Source: an uncultured Spartobacteria bacterium | Lineage (GTDB): Bacteria > Verrucomicrobiota > Verrucomicrobiia > Chthoniobacterales > Chthoniobacteraceae | Assembly: GCA_903882875.1 (NCBI GenBank) | Contig: CAIRYQ010000078.1 | Coordinates: 1 to 51,069 of the forward strand | Direction: 5' to 3' | DNA: 51,069 bases | Shown here: in pieces, positions 17,539-26,918 of the stretch | Layout: every line of letters starts with the position of its first letter | Position numbering within the stretch: the stretch's first letter is position 1 | Program-made: the position numbers and the translations under genes | Notes under the pieces: model-generated | Told to the model about the DNA's origin: nothing | What the model saw: only the letters and a program-made list of their open reading frames with translations | Databases searched by the model: none

Positions 17539-18144
17539 TCAGGATTCGGCTTGCGGCTGAGTGCCGTAGAGAAGCTCATCCTCGAAATTCTTTACGGCAC
17601 GGAGGTGGTTGACGCGAAGAACATAGGCGATCTCGCTTCGTGAGACAGATCCGTCGCTCGAACGAACGACGGTCAAGCTGGGATTCAACTCTTGAACGCG
17701 CTCGATAAACTGACCGTAGCTGATGCGGCCAGAATGGATGCGCTCCAGAACTATGTCGGCCATTCGGTAAAACTCGTAAGGCACCGAAGGACGCGACACG
17801 TTGCCGCGCTCGCGACGATGGAACTCATGAATCTCGGCTAAATCTAGATCGAGAAACGGGCCGAACGTCATCTGAACTGTGCAATCCTCGATGCGTTTTG
17901 CGAATGGATCGATGTTGTATGGGCCGATCTTGCGCCCAAGATCTCGCTCGGGTGAATTGGCCAGAGCGCGTCGCACCTCAGTCATGGGCACCTGAATTAC
18001 AGGACCATCACTCAGGGCGTAGCGAGCCGCGCGAACATGAGGATCACCGAAGACAGAGGTTGGTATGTCGGTGCGCCAATGACTGCCACTTGGCCACTTG
18101 ACGTTTCGGAACCAGACGCCTGCGGTGATGTTTGCTCTGGGCAT
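17539..18144 (-). CDS. Hypothetical cytosolic protein
   Basis: I do not recognise this 201-aa protein. It has no signal peptide or membrane segment. Features are a Trp-rich start (AGVWFRNVKWPSGSHWRTDI), VFGDPHVRAARYALSDGP and a charged helical C-terminus ending FEDELLYGTQPQ. ATG at 18144 is preferred, and a GTG at 18174 would add ten residues and leave only 3 bases to the upstream oxidoreductase gene. Its lower GC and AGA/CGA-type Arg codons differ from neighbours, hinting at horizontal acquisition. Confidence 0.55.
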   Translation of the reverse strand: MPRANITAGVWFRNVKWPSGSHWRTDIPTSVFGDPHVRAARYALSDGPVIQVPMTEVRRALANSPERDLGRKIGPYNIDPFAKRIEDCTVQMTFGPFLDLDLAEIHEFHRRERGNVSRPSVPYEFYRMADIVLERIHSGRISYGQFIERVQELNPSLTVVRSSDGSVSRSEIAYVLRVNHLRAVKNFEDELLYGTQPQAES

Positions 18145-18177
18145 TTCAGTGAGTGCGTTGAAAACGCCTGCCACTGC

Positions 18178-19590
18178 TCACACATACCACTCCTGCCAGT
18201 TCTTCCCCTTCTTCAATCCGGGCGTTGGCACGGGATATTTTCCGTCCTTGTCGGAGAGCAGCGGCGGCGGGCTGTCCATCGTGAGCTTGTCGGCGTTCGG
18301 GCAGTACTCGTGCTCGTGGTTGAGCATTTCGTCGAAGGTGATTTCCTGTCCGGTGTGCGCGGCCATGCGGCCCATCGAGGTCACGACGCTGGCCTCGACG
18401 CCGTATTTGACTTCGTTGAACGGCTTGTCGCTGCGGATCGCGTCAATGAGATCGGTCCACTCGTTGAAGTGTGACTCGACTTCGTTCTTCGGCACGTCGG
18501 AGGTCCAGATGAGGTTGCTCTTGCTCGGGTTCTGCCCCTTGAAGGTGCTCGAAGGCAGCCCGGTGTCACCGCTCTTCGCGGCGATGGCCATGCCTTTCGT
18601 GCCATGCACGTAGCTCGAGTAGATCTGGTTCGCGCCGATCATGCAGCGGCCGTCCATGTAGAGTTTCGCGCCGTCCTCGAAGGTGTATTCGACCGCATAG
18701 CTGTCGAAATTTTGATCCACGTAGTTGTCGCGGTAGTGGCGTCCGCCGAGGGCCTGGGCCTTCACGGGCCACGCATTTTTCATCCAGCTCAGGTGATCGA
18801 TGTGGTGGATGTAGAAGTCGCTGAAGCAGCCGCCGCTCGCCCAGATGAAGCTGTGGAAACGGGATATCTGCCACTGCAACTCAGTCGGCTTGCCGGGCAG
18901 GTTGTTATCGGGGCCGGGATATTTTTCCGAAAATGCCGAGCCGATCGGTGGGGACATGCGGTAGCCGCGCATGAGCATGATGTCGCCGATTTCGCCGTCC
19001 TGCACGCGCTTGTGGAGTTCCTGAAGCGCGCGGCTGTGGCGGCTGTTGAGGCCCACGCCGACCTTCAGGCCCTTCTTGAGCGCCTCCTCGTTCAGCTTCA
19101 GCATCAGGCGCGACTTCGGGCCGTCCGCGGTCACCGGCTTTTCCATGAAAATGTTCACGCCCTTTTCAATCGCGTACTTGAAGTGAACCGCACGGAACGC
19201 CATCGGCGTCGTGAAGATCGCGACGTCGCCCTTCTTCAGGCAGTCAATCGCCTTCTTGTAGCCGTCGAATCCGATGAACTTCGTGTCCTCTGAGACCTTC
19301 ACGTTGTTGGGCAGGGCTCTTTTCAGCGAGTCGTGGCTGCCCTTCATGCGGTGCTCGAAAATGTCCGCCATCGCGACGAGATTGATCGGCGGGCCGGTCT
19401 GATCCATCGCGTTCTTCGCCGCACCGGTGCCGCGTCCGCCGCAGCCGACGAGCGCGATGTTGATCGTCTCGCTGCTGGCGGCGTGGACGAATGGAATGGA
19501 GACGCCCGCGAGCGCGGAGGCCGCGGCGATCTGGCCGGAGGTTTTCAGGAAATCGCGACGGGAGGAGAGAGGAGGCTGTGGGTTGTTCAT
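18178..19590 (-). CDS. Tat-exported Gfo/Idh/MocA-family oxidoreductase
   Basis: The 470-aa protein begins with a twin-arginine signal, SSRRDFLKTSGQIAAASALA, cleaved near VHA-AS. It is followed by a Rossmann NAD(P) site (INIALVGCGGRGTGAAKNA) and the EKPVT motif that carries the conserved Lys of this family. The C-terminal half has the Gfo/Idh substrate-domain pattern, with WASGGCFSDFYIHHIDHLSW supplying likely substrate His residues. Exported members typically carry tightly bound cofactor and act on sugars or inositol-like compounds. The substrate here is unknown. The RNA-like element at 19713 lies 120 bp upstream on the opposite strand. Confidence 0.9.
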   Translation of the reverse strand: MNNPQPPLSSRRDFLKTSGQIAAASALAGVSIPFVHAASSETINIALVGCGGRGTGAAKNAMDQTGPPINLVAMADIFEHRMKGSHDSLKRALPNNVKVSEDTKFIGFDGYKKAIDCLKKGDVAIFTTPMAFRAVHFKYAIEKGVNIFMEKPVTADGPKSRLMLKLNEEALKKGLKVGVGLNSRHSRALQELHKRVQDGEIGDIMLMRGYRMSPPIGSAFSEKYPGPDNNLPGKPTELQWQISRFHSFIWASGGCFSDFYIHHIDHLSWMKNAWPVKAQALGGRHYRDNYVDQNFDSYAVEYTFEDGAKLYMDGRCMIGANQIYSSYVHGTKGMAIAAKSGDTGLPSSTFKGQNPSKSNLIWTSDVPKNEVESHFNEWTDLIDAIRSDKPFNEVKYGVEASVVTSMGRMAAHTGQEITFDEMLNHEHEYCPNADKLTMDSPPPLLSDKDGKYPVPTPGLKKGKNWQEWYV

Positions 19591-19712
19591 GCGGCGTGAA
19601 TCACGCGGGATGTTTTGTGCGGTGTCAATCGCGTTGCGCCGCGCCGAGAAATATTCGTCCGAAAAAATCCCGCACTTTTTTCTAACGGAACTGGCCCCTG
19701 CCGGTCTTACTC

Positions 19713-19781
19713 ATTGTTCTGGGGGGAACACTCGGGGTCGCCGGAAGGTCCTATGGATACCGGCGGCCCCGAAACTTTTTT
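19713..19781 (+). ncRNA. Candidate small RNA / terminator element, copy A
   Basis: An 18-nt motif, ATTGTTCTGGGGGGAACA (19713-19730), whose TGTTC and GAACA ends can pair, is followed by a hairpin. GGGGTCGCCGG (19734-19744) pairs over 11 bp with CCGGCGGCCCC (19760-19770). A TTTTTT tract follows at 19776. The 18-nt motif recurs exactly at 44146, where a different hairpin and T6 follow. No plus-strand gene ends within 3.4 kb upstream, so the terminator should end a short independent transcript, or be a leader of the ureohydrolase-like gene about 85 bases downstream. The 5' end and promoter are not evident. Confidence 0.5.
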
Positions 19782-19867
19782 GAAGGAAGGCGCGGATTAC
19801 CTTCAAGACGGAATGCTTTCATCCATGCGCGCTTGCCGCCGCTGCGCCGCTGCGCTTGCATTGCCTC

Positions 19868-20719
19868 GTGGCCCATTCCGCTTTGCATCTCGACCTCGAC
19901 GGCGCGTGGTCGCGCGATGCCGTGAAGGGTGCGGAATATCTCGATGCCAGCGCATGGGGCCCGCGCCTCCGTTTTTCCGCGCCGCGCGCGGAAATGGAAA
20001 AATTTTTCGCCGAAGTGCAGCCGCGCCTCGCGCCGTTCACGCTTTACGGCTCGGGCGAATTTCACCACCTCAGCGCGCTGTGGCTCCGGCAGTTTCGCGA
20101 GCCGCTGGTGCTCGTGTCGTTCGACAATCATCCCGATTGGGACGTGCGCCCGCCGCACTGGGGCTGCGGTGGCTGGGTGAATCGCGCGCTCGAACTCCCG
20201 CACGTGCAGTCCGCGACCGTGTGGGGCTGCGGGAATTTCGAGTTCAACTGGCCGCACCGCTGGTTCGCAAACCACCGCGCGCTCGGCGACGGCACGCTCG
20301 CCGTGCATGTGTGGAAGGAGCGCATGAGCGAGCGCGTGCGCGAGCACTGGCCGGTGATTTCGCGCGACGACTGGCGCGGGCAGTTTGCGGAGTTCGCCGC
20401 TAAGCTGCGGGGGAAAAATGTGTACGTCACGATTGATACCGACTGCCTGCGACTTGAGGACGCCGTGACGAATTGGGAGCAGGGCCTTTTCACCTCGGAC
20501 GACATCGCCGACGCGCTGAAACTCCTCCGCACGGGCGGTGCGGAGATCGTCGGCGGCGACGTGTGCGGCGCGTGGTCTCAGCCTGCATACGCGCGGTGGA
20601 AGCAGAAGTTTGCCGCAAATTTCGACCGCCCAAAACTGCCGCCGATCGATCCCGAAAAAGCGCGTGCGATCAACGCCCGTTCCCTCGCAATCATCTGGCC
20701 CGCGCTCGTCGGCGCCTGA
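19868..20719 (+). CDS. Ureohydrolase (arginase/agmatinase)-like protein
   Basis: The 283-aa protein has two motifs that align with the manganese sites of the arginase fold. VLVSFDNHPDWDVRP corresponds to the DAHxD motif, and VYVTIDTDCLRLEDA corresponds to SxDxDxxDP, although the final Asp-Pro is not exact. GGDVCGAW near the C-terminus fits the family's terminal segment. Ureohydrolases release urea or formamide from guanidino or imino substrates. With one metal ligand uncertain, a different hydrolase of the same fold is possible. GTG 19868 is the likely start, and a TTG at 19856 is an alternative. Confidence 0.6.
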   Translation: MAHSALHLDLDGAWSRDAVKGAEYLDASAWGPRLRFSAPRAEMEKFFAEVQPRLAPFTLYGSGEFHHLSALWLRQFREPLVLVSFDNHPDWDVRPPHWGCGGWVNRALELPHVQSATVWGCGNFEFNWPHRWFANHRALGDGTLAVHVWKERMSERVREHWPVISRDDWRGQFAEFAAKLRGKNVYVTIDTDCLRLEDAVTNWEQGLFTSDDIADALKLLRTGGAEIVGGDVCGAWSQPAYARWKQKFAANFDRPKLPPIDPEKARAINARSLAIIWPALVGA

Positions 20720-20783
20720 GATGTCGCACGGTGCAGGGTTGGATTTCCGACACAGACCGCTAGCTTCCAGAAAAATCCGCATC

Positions 20784-22910
20784 ATGCCGAACCGCTCCCT
20801 TCTCCGCATCCTCGTTGCCTGCCTGCTGGCGGCGTTTCCGTTTTCCAACGCGTGCGCGCAAAACGACGGAAAGAAGGAAATCACGACACGCACATTTTTC
20901 GCGGACACGGCAGCGGTCGAAGAGGGGAAGCCGTTCTTTGTGGGCTTCCACTTCAAAGTCACCGCGGGCTGGCATCTTTACTGGCGCTTTCCCGGCGGTC
21001 CCGGAGAGCCGTTCAGGATTGCAAAGTGGGACTTGCCGCCCGGCTGGCAGGCGGAAGACATCGAGTATCCGCTGCCGGTGCTTGAGGACGACGGGAAAGG
21101 CACGGTCTTCTACGCGTACGAGCACGAGGTCCTTTTTCGTGCAAAAATCACTCCGCCGAAAAAGATCACGGGCAAGGAAGTGAAGATCGGCGCGAAAATG
21201 ACATGGCAGGTGTGCGCCGACATCTGCGTGCCGGGCAACGACAGCGTGGAAATGAATCTGCCTGTGGGCACGCCGGTGCCGGCGAATGCGGAGCTGTTCC
21301 AAACTTGGAATGCACGGATGCCGCTCACCACTCCGCCTCCGACAAAGGATGTGAAATTTGATTTCGTAGGAAAAAAACTCACGGTGCGCATCAGCGGGAT
21401 CCCTGCGGACACGAAGGTCGAATTTTTCGCAATCCCGCCTCTGAAATACGGCGGGCCGCTCGGCAGGTTCGGTGCGCCGTTTGACAGCACGCAAAAGCTG
21501 ACCGGTGAAACGTCGCCCGACGGCGTGCGCGTGTTCACCTACCCGTTCGACGAAGATCTGACGTGGAGCGGACTGCTCGTGACGACCGGCGCGGATGGCG
21601 TCCGCAAGGGCTGGTACATCGGCGACCCTCCGCCCGTCGAAACGGAGACGCCGGGCGAGAAATTCACGGCTGCGCCCGAGGACGACGGCGACGCGTGGGA
21701 TCCGTTCGACGACATCGCGAAGGGCGAGAAGGGACGCAATCAGTCCACGAGTCTGCTGAGCTGGCTCATCCGCGGATTCCTCGGCGGTCTGCTACTGAAT
21801 CTCATGCCGTGCGTGCTGCCGGTGATCAGTCTGAAAATCTTCGGTTTCGTGCGGCAGGCCGGGGAATCGCGCGACCGCGTGTTCAAACTCGGCCTCGCAT
21901 TCTGCGCGGGCGTCTTCGGATTCTTCCTCGTTCTCGCGCTGCTCGTGCTCGCGCTCGCGTCGGCGAACAAGTCGCTCGGCTGGGGCGCTCAGTTTTCCAA
22001 TCCGGTCGCGCTCACCGTCATGGTCGCGGTGATGTTCCTCTTCGGCCTCAGCCTGCTCGGCGTCTTTGAAATCACGCTCGGCGGCGCGGAATCGAAGCTC
22101 AGCGAGGCGTCGAACAAGGAGGGCGCGGGCGGTGCGTTCGTGCACGGATTTTTCACCACGCTGCTCGGCACTTCATGCACCGCGCCGCTCGTCGGCCCGG
22201 TGATCGGAGCCGCGGTGAACGAGCCGGGCAGCCGCATTTTCGCGCTGTTCGCCGCGGTGGCCACGGGACTTTCGCTCCCGTATTTCCTGCTGACGTGGCA
22301 GCCCGCGTGGATGAAATTTTTGCCAAAGCCCGGCATGTGGATGGTGCGCTTCAAGCAGATCCTCGGCTTCGTGATGGTCGGCTTCGCGGTGTGGCTGCTG
22401 AACTCGCTGCCGAGCGCCGCGATGGTCGTCACGGTTGCAGGCTTCCTGCTCACGCTCGGTTTCGCCGCGTGGCTGCTCGGCACTTTTCACGAGGCAAAAT
22501 GGGCGCTGCCCGCGGTGCTCGCGCTTGCAGTCGGCGGTTGGTTTGTGTTCGTCCGCGGGAAGGTGGAGCGTCCGCCTGGAGTGTCGTCGGGACTCGTCAC
22601 CGCGGTGAAGCGCGGGCTGAATGACAGCCGTCCCGTCTTCGTGGACTTCACCGCGGACTGGTGCCTGAACTGCAAATTTTTCGAGAACACGGTGCTGCAC
22701 ACGCAGCCCGTGCAGGACGCGTTCAAGGCGAAGAACGTCCTCTTCGTGAAGGCCGACTACACCGCCGCGCCTCCGGACATTTCTGCCGCGCTGAAAAAGA
22801 TGGGACGCGCCGGTGTGCCGCTGTACGTGCTCTTCCGCAAGCGCGGCGACTACTGGATTTCGGAGTCGCTGTCGCAGTCCGGGCTGCTCGAACAGATCAA
22901 CAGATTCTAG
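20784..22910 (+). CDS. dsbD: Thiol:disulfide interchange protein, DsbD/ScsB type
   Basis: The 708-aa protein has a signal peptide followed by an N-terminal beta domain with C144-A-D-I-C148. A membrane domain of about eight segments carries C343 in LMPCVLPVISLKIFGF and C465 in GTSCTAPLVGP. A C-terminal thioredoxin domain has C627-L-N-C630 in ADWCLNCKFFE. Electrons pass from cytosolic thioredoxin through the membrane pair to the periplasmic domains, keeping exported thiols reduced, including those of c-type haem motifs. The N-terminal pair is CX3C rather than the CX5C of E. coli DsbD, as in ScsB-like members. Given the many CxxCH proteins in this window, cytochrome maturation is a plausible role. 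Confidence 0.9.
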   Translation: MPNRSLLRILVACLLAAFPFSNACAQNDGKKEITTRTFFADTAAVEEGKPFFVGFHFKVTAGWHLYWRFPGGPGEPFRIAKWDLPPGWQAEDIEYPLPVLEDDGKGTVFYAYEHEVLFRAKITPPKKITGKEVKIGAKMTWQVCADICVPGNDSVEMNLPVGTPVPANAELFQTWNARMPLTTPPPTKDVKFDFVGKKLTVRISGIPADTKVEFFAIPPLKYGGPLGRFGAPFDSTQKLTGETSPDGVRVFTYPFDEDLTWSGLLVTTGADGVRKGWYIGDPPPVETETPGEKFTAAPEDDGDAWDPFDDIAKGEKGRNQSTSLLSWLIRGFLGGLLLNLMPCVLPVISLKIFGFVRQAGESRDRVFKLGLAFCAGVFGFFLVLALLVLALASANKSLGWGAQFSNPVALTVMVAVMFLFGLSLLGVFEITLGGAESKLSEASNKEGAGGAFVHGFFTTLLGTSCTAPLVGPVIGAAVNEPGSRIFALFAAVATGLSLPYFLLTWQPAWMKFLPKPGMWMVRFKQILGFVMVGFAVWLLNSLPSAAMVVTVAGFLLTLGFAAWLLGTFHEAKWALPAVLALAVGGWFVFVRGKVERPPGVSSGLVTAVKRGLNDSRPVFVDFTADWCLNCKFFENTVLHTQPVQDAFKAKNVLFVKADYTAAPPDISAALKKMGRAGVPLYVLFRKRGDYWISESLSQSGLLEQINRF

Positions 22911-22918
22911 CCGCGCGC

Positions 22919-24889
22919 CTACCTGCCTGCCGCGCCGTCGGCGGGTGCGGCTGCAAGCGCCTGTTTCACGCAGGTCAGCAGTTTCTCCGCAGTGTACGGC
23001 TTTTCGAGAAAGTGCTTCACGCCGAGTCCCTCGAGAATCGTCTGGTTTTCCTTTTGGATGTGGCCGCTGGAGACGATCACCCTGGCGTCCGGCGTGAGTT
23101 TTTTCAGCGACTTCGTGAGCGTGATGCCGTCCATCATTCCCATGTGGAGATCGGTGATGATGAGCTGGATGGACGCGCGGCGCTCGAAATACATCGCGAG
23201 CGCATCGGTGCCGTCCTCGGCGGTGTAGCAGCGGTAGTTGTGCGCCTCGAGGGTGCCGACGATGACCTCGCGGATCGGCGCCTCGTCGTCCACCACGAGC
23301 ACGAGTTCGCCGTTGCCGCGCAGATCGGCGAGGCTTTCGGCATGTTGTTCCTCGGAGCGGCCCTCGCAGTTGGCGGGAAGATGGACGCGGAACGTCGTGC
23401 CGACGCCGACTTCACTCTGGAGGGCGAGGAATCCCTTGTGGCCTTTCACGATGCCGATCACGGTCGCGAGGCCGAGGCCCGTGCCCTTGCCCTGCTCCTT
23501 CGTGGTGAAAAATGGGTTGAAGATTTTCTCCATCACTTCGGGCGTCATGCCCGTCCCGGTGTCCGTCACCGAGAAGCACACATGCGGGCCGACGGTCGCG
23601 CCGGGGTTCATGCTTGCGACCTGCTGATCCACCTCCACATTTTCGCACGACACCTTCAGCATGCCACCCCTCGGTGACATCGCATCGCGGGCGTTCACGC
23701 AGAGGTTCAGGAGCACCTGGTGGAGCTGCGTCGCGTCGCCCTGCACGGTCCACAGGTCGGGTGCGAACTGCGTCTTGATGTCAATATTCTTCGGGAAGGT
23801 CTGGTTCATCACCTTCACCATCTCGGTCATGAGATGCTTCGGCTGGAGCAGCACGCGCTCGCCCTCCACGCCACGGGCGAAAGTGAGCACCTGCTTTACG
23901 ATTCCCGCGCCCCGCTCCGCACTCGTCTCGATGATTTCCACCATCTGCTGGTCGTGCTTCGGCAGCGTCTGCCGGAGGATGCCCGTCGCCATGAGGATTG
24001 GCGAAAGGATGTTGTTCAAATCATGCGCGATGCCGCTTGCGAGCGTGCCGATGCTCTCCAGCCGCTGCGCGCGGAGAAACTGCGACTCGAGTTTTTTCGT
24101 CTCGGTGATGTCGGAATTGATGAGCAAAACGGACTTCGGCTGGCGTGTCTCCTCATCGCAGCCGAGCGTCCAGCGGCTGTTCACAATCACGTCGCTGCCT
24201 TCGCGCTTCTTGTGCGTCATCTGTCCGTTCCAGTCGCCTTTTTCCAACAGTCCGGACATGCACTTGAGGCACGTTTCCATGTCAATCTTCAGCAGATCAT
24301 CGGCCCGGCGGCCGATCGCCTCCGCGGCGCTCCACCCATACACGCGCTCAGCGCCCTTGTTCCAATACCGGATCTCCCGCTCGAGCGTGCATACGATGAT
24401 CGCATCCGCGGCGAGGCTGAGCACATGGGCCAGTTCGCGGCTTTCCTCCTCCGCGCGCAGGTGGCCGCTGCGATCGTGGATCGTGACGAGCAGCGCCCGC
24501 CGACCGTGGAAAGTCACGCTTTGCGAGGAGGTCTGCACTGCGACCACCTGGCCCGACTTCGTCTTGTGCCGCCAGTTTTGCGTCTGGTTGATGCCCGCGC
24601 CGTGCGACTCCACCTGCTTGCGGTATTCGACAAATGCCTCCATGTCCTTCGGCGGAAGAATGCGATCCATCGTCATCGCGAGGAATTCCTCGCGTGTCCA
24701 CCCGTACGATTTGAGCGCGGAAAAATTGACCGCGACGAACCGGAAAGTCTCCGCGTCGCAGATCCACATCGGGAGCGGCGCGCGATCGAAAAGCACTTCG
24801 AACCCCGGCACGTCATTCGGACCGGGCATTGGACGCAGGATCTGCGTCGGGACATCGGAAAATGGGATTGGGGCTCCGTAGGTGAGCAT
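22919..24889 (-). CDS. PAS-PAS hybrid histidine kinase with C-terminal receiver
   Basis: The 656-aa cytosolic protein has two PAS domains (about 28-140 and 155-275). The His-phosphotransfer box has H289 in GTLASGIAHDLNNI. An ATPase domain shows the N box (LLNLCVNARDA), VTDTGTGM as G1, FTTKEQGKGTGLGL as G2 and GVGTTFRVHLP. A receiver domain follows, with the acceptor D580 in LIITDLHMGMMDG and the conserved Lys in FLEKPYT. No membrane segment is seen, so the input is probably an intracellular ligand, redox or light-type signal. ATG 24889 begins the domain-bearing part, and a longer frame to 25036 looks non-coding. It is convergent with dsbD, 8 bp apart. Confidence 0.9.
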   Translation of the reverse strand: MLTYGAPIPFSDVPTQILRPMPGPNDVPGFEVLFDRAPLPMWICDAETFRFVAVNFSALKSYGWTREEFLAMTMDRILPPKDMEAFVEYRKQVESHGAGINQTQNWRHKTKSGQVVAVQTSSQSVTFHGRRALLVTIHDRSGHLRAEEESRELAHVLSLAADAIIVCTLEREIRYWNKGAERVYGWSAAEAIGRRADDLLKIDMETCLKCMSGLLEKGDWNGQMTHKKREGSDVIVNSRWTLGCDEETRQPKSVLLINSDITETKKLESQFLRAQRLESIGTLASGIAHDLNNILSPILMATGILRQTLPKHDQQMVEIIETSAERGAGIVKQVLTFARGVEGERVLLQPKHLMTEMVKVMNQTFPKNIDIKTQFAPDLWTVQGDATQLHQVLLNLCVNARDAMSPRGGMLKVSCENVEVDQQVASMNPGATVGPHVCFSVTDTGTGMTPEVMEKIFNPFFTTKEQGKGTGLGLATVIGIVKGHKGFLALQSEVGVGTTFRVHLPANCEGRSEEQHAESLADLRGNGELVLVVDDEAPIREVIVGTLEAHNYRCYTAEDGTDALAMYFERRASIQLIITDLHMGMMDGITLTKSLKKLTPDARVIVSSGHIQKENQTILEGLGVKHFLEKPYTAEKLLTCVKQALAAAPADGAAGR

Positions 24890-24920
24890 CAGAGGTTGGC
24901 TATGCCGTATTAGGAAGCAG

Positions 24921-25781
24921 CTATCGCGCCTGATTTTGCCCTGCTTTTCCCCTCCCCAATCCGAGCAATCCGCGTGCGGAAACCGCTCCGAGCACCAGTG
25001 CCGCACCCGCCATACTCCAGGCACCGGGACGCTCATGCAGAAAAATGAAAACCCAGAGCGGATTCAGCACCGGTTCGAGCGTCGGGAGCAGGATGCCCTC
25101 GATCGCCGTCACATGCCGGATCGCGATTCCGTACAGGATGTAGGGCAGGCCCAGTTGCAGCACCCCGAGCGCCAGGAGCGCGGCCCATCCCGCGGCGTCC
25201 GGCATTTTCCCGGCACCGTGTGCAAAGCCGAACGGCAGCCCGATCACGGCGGTCACGGCATTGCCGAGCAGCAGCGCGGCCACCGGCGAGCCGTCCTTTT
25301 CGCGCCGGAGAAAAAGCACCATCAGCGCCATCGAGAAACCGCTTGCGAGGCCGGCCGCGATCCCTGCGAAGCTGTTTGATGCGAGCCCGTCGCGGCACAT
25401 CATGCCGACACCCGCGATCGTGAGCGCCACGCACAGCCAGTCTCGCGGCTGCGTGCGTTCGCCGAGCATCCACGCGCCGAGCAGCGCGACGTATGCGGGC
25501 GCGGTGTATTGCAGGAAAATCGCGTTTGCCGCGCTCGTCAGATCGGTCGCGATCACAAAGGTCGAGACCGTGCTCGCGTACGCCATCGCACCGATAATCT
25601 GGTACCGCGACCATGAGAAATTCGGACGGCGCATCCACAGCCACATCACCGCCGCCGCGATCGCGCTGCGCGCACCCGCCTTCGCCATCGGGTGCCATTC
25701 CACCTGCTTCAGCAACACGCCGCCGAGGCTCCACAGCACCGAGGTGATCACGAGGAGCAGGACTGCGGAACGATGGCGCAC
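24921..25781 (-). CDS. EamA/DMT-family transporter
   Basis: The 286-aa protein has ten predicted membrane helices in two five-helix EamA repeats. The first begins [41 protein letters not shown] matches the conserved end of repeat 1, and [19 protein letters not shown] that of repeat 2. The family exports metabolites or amino acids, but the substrate is unknown. Its start at 25781 is only 54 bases from the divergent ruvB start. Confidence 0.88.
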   Translation of the reverse strand: MRHRSAVLLLVITSVLWSLGGVLLKQVEWHPMAKAGARSAIAAAVMWLWMRRPNFSWSRYQIIGAMAYASTVSTFVIATDLTSAANAIFLQYTAPAYVALLGAWMLGERTQPRDWLCVALTIAGVGMMCRDGLASNSFAGIAAGLASGFSMALMVLFLRREKDGSPVAALLLGNAVTAVIGLPFGFAHGAGKMPDAAGWAALLALGVLQLGLPYILYGIAIRHVTAIEGILLPTLEPVLNPLWVFIFLHERPGAWSMAGAALVLGAVSARGLLGLGRGKAGQNQAR

Positions 25782-25835
25782 GCCGTGCAGCTTGGGAGTT
25801 GCAACCGCACCGTGTCACGCCACACCTTTCCGTCC

Positions 25836-26855
25836 GTGCCCGACAACTACGCCCACACGATCGCCGAAGCGCCCGACACGCCGTTCGACATTTCGCTGCG
25901 CCCGCCCGCATTCAGCGAATTTGCCGGGCAGGAGAAGGTGCGCGAACAACTGCTTGTGATGGTCGAGGCGGCGCGGCAGCGCGGCGATGTGCTCGAACAC
26001 ATTTTGCTCAGCGGCCCGCCTGGCCTCGGCAAGACCACGCTTGCGCACATCCTCTCGCACGCGATGGGCGTGAACATCAAATGCACGAGCGGTCCCACGA
26101 TTGAAAAAGCCGGCGACCTTGCGGGCCTGCTCACCGGCCTCGAACGCGGCGACATCCTCTTCATTGATGAAATCCACGCGCTCTCGCGCATCATCGAGGA
26201 ATACCTCTACCCCGCGATGGAGGACTACAAGCTGGACATCATCATTGACCAGGGGCCGAACGCCCGCTCCGTGCGCCTGAACCTCCCGCGCTTCACGCTC
26301 ATTGCCGCGACCACGCGCGCCGGGATGATCACCGCGCCGCTGCGCTCGCGTTTCGGCATGACTTGTCGGCTCGACTACTACACCGCCGAGGAGCTGCAGA
26401 AAATCATCCTCCGCAGCGCGGGGCTGATCAGCGCGGAGATTGACGCAGCGGGCGCGCTCGAAATTGCCGCCCGCAGTCGCGGCACGCCGCGCGTCGCGAA
26501 CAATTTGCTCCGCTGGGTGCGCGACTACGCGCAAGTCCGCGCGGGCAATCACATCAACCGCGAAGTCGCCGACGCCGCGCTCACCATGCGCGACATTGAC
26601 CGCGACGGCCTCGACGAAATGGACAAGCGCATCCTCGAGGCCCTCGTGCAGAAATTCGAGGGCGGCCCCGTCGGCATCAGCTCCCTCGCCGTCTCCGTCG
26701 GCGAGGACTCCGGCACGCTCGAAGACGTGAACGAGCCCTACCTCATCATGCAGGGCTACCTGAAGCGCACCCCGCAAGGCCGCGTCGCCATGCCGCTCAC
26801 TTACAAAAAGCTCGGCATCAGCGTGCCGAGGCGGGATGGGGAGCTGTTCGGTTAA
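25836..26855 (+). CDS. ruvB: Holliday junction branch-migration DNA helicase RuvB
   Basis: The 339-aa AAA+ protein has Walker [10 protein letters not shown] (60-68), Walker [11 protein letters not shown], the RuvB-specific [20 protein letters not shown], the sensor ATTRAGM with following arginine finger region LRSRFG, and a winged-helix C-terminus ([20 protein letters not shown]). It drives branch migration with RuvA. GTG at 25836 was chosen because the conserved FSEFAGQ region then lies at the normal distance from the N-terminus. An ATG at 25773 would overlap the divergent transporter start. No ruvA or ruvC is in the window. Confidence 0.93.
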   Translation: MPDNYAHTIAEAPDTPFDISLRPPAFSEFAGQEKVREQLLVMVEAARQRGDVLEHILLSGPPGLGKTTLAHILSHAMGVNIKCTSGPTIEKAGDLAGLLTGLERGDILFIDEIHALSRIIEEYLYPAMEDYKLDIIIDQGPNARSVRLNLPRFTLIAATTRAGMITAPLRSRFGMTCRLDYYTAEELQKIILRSAGLISAEIDAAGALEIAARSRGTPRVANNLLRWVRDYAQVRAGNHINREVADAALTMRDIDRDGLDEMDKRILEALVQKFEGGPVGISSLAVSVGEDSGTLEDVNEPYLIMQGYLKRTPQGRVAMPLTYKKLGISVPRRDGELFG

Positions 26856-26918
26856 TGGCGGTGCAGAATCGGAATAGAGCGCCCTGCTCCCGTTTCCTCT
26901 TCCGATCACAAAGGGCAA

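Noticed and set aside
26858-26918. Terminator between ruvB and the convergent membrane-protein gene
   Set aside because: The only pairing is a 7-bp ATCGGAA/TTCCGAT with a loop of over 20 bases and no T-tract.
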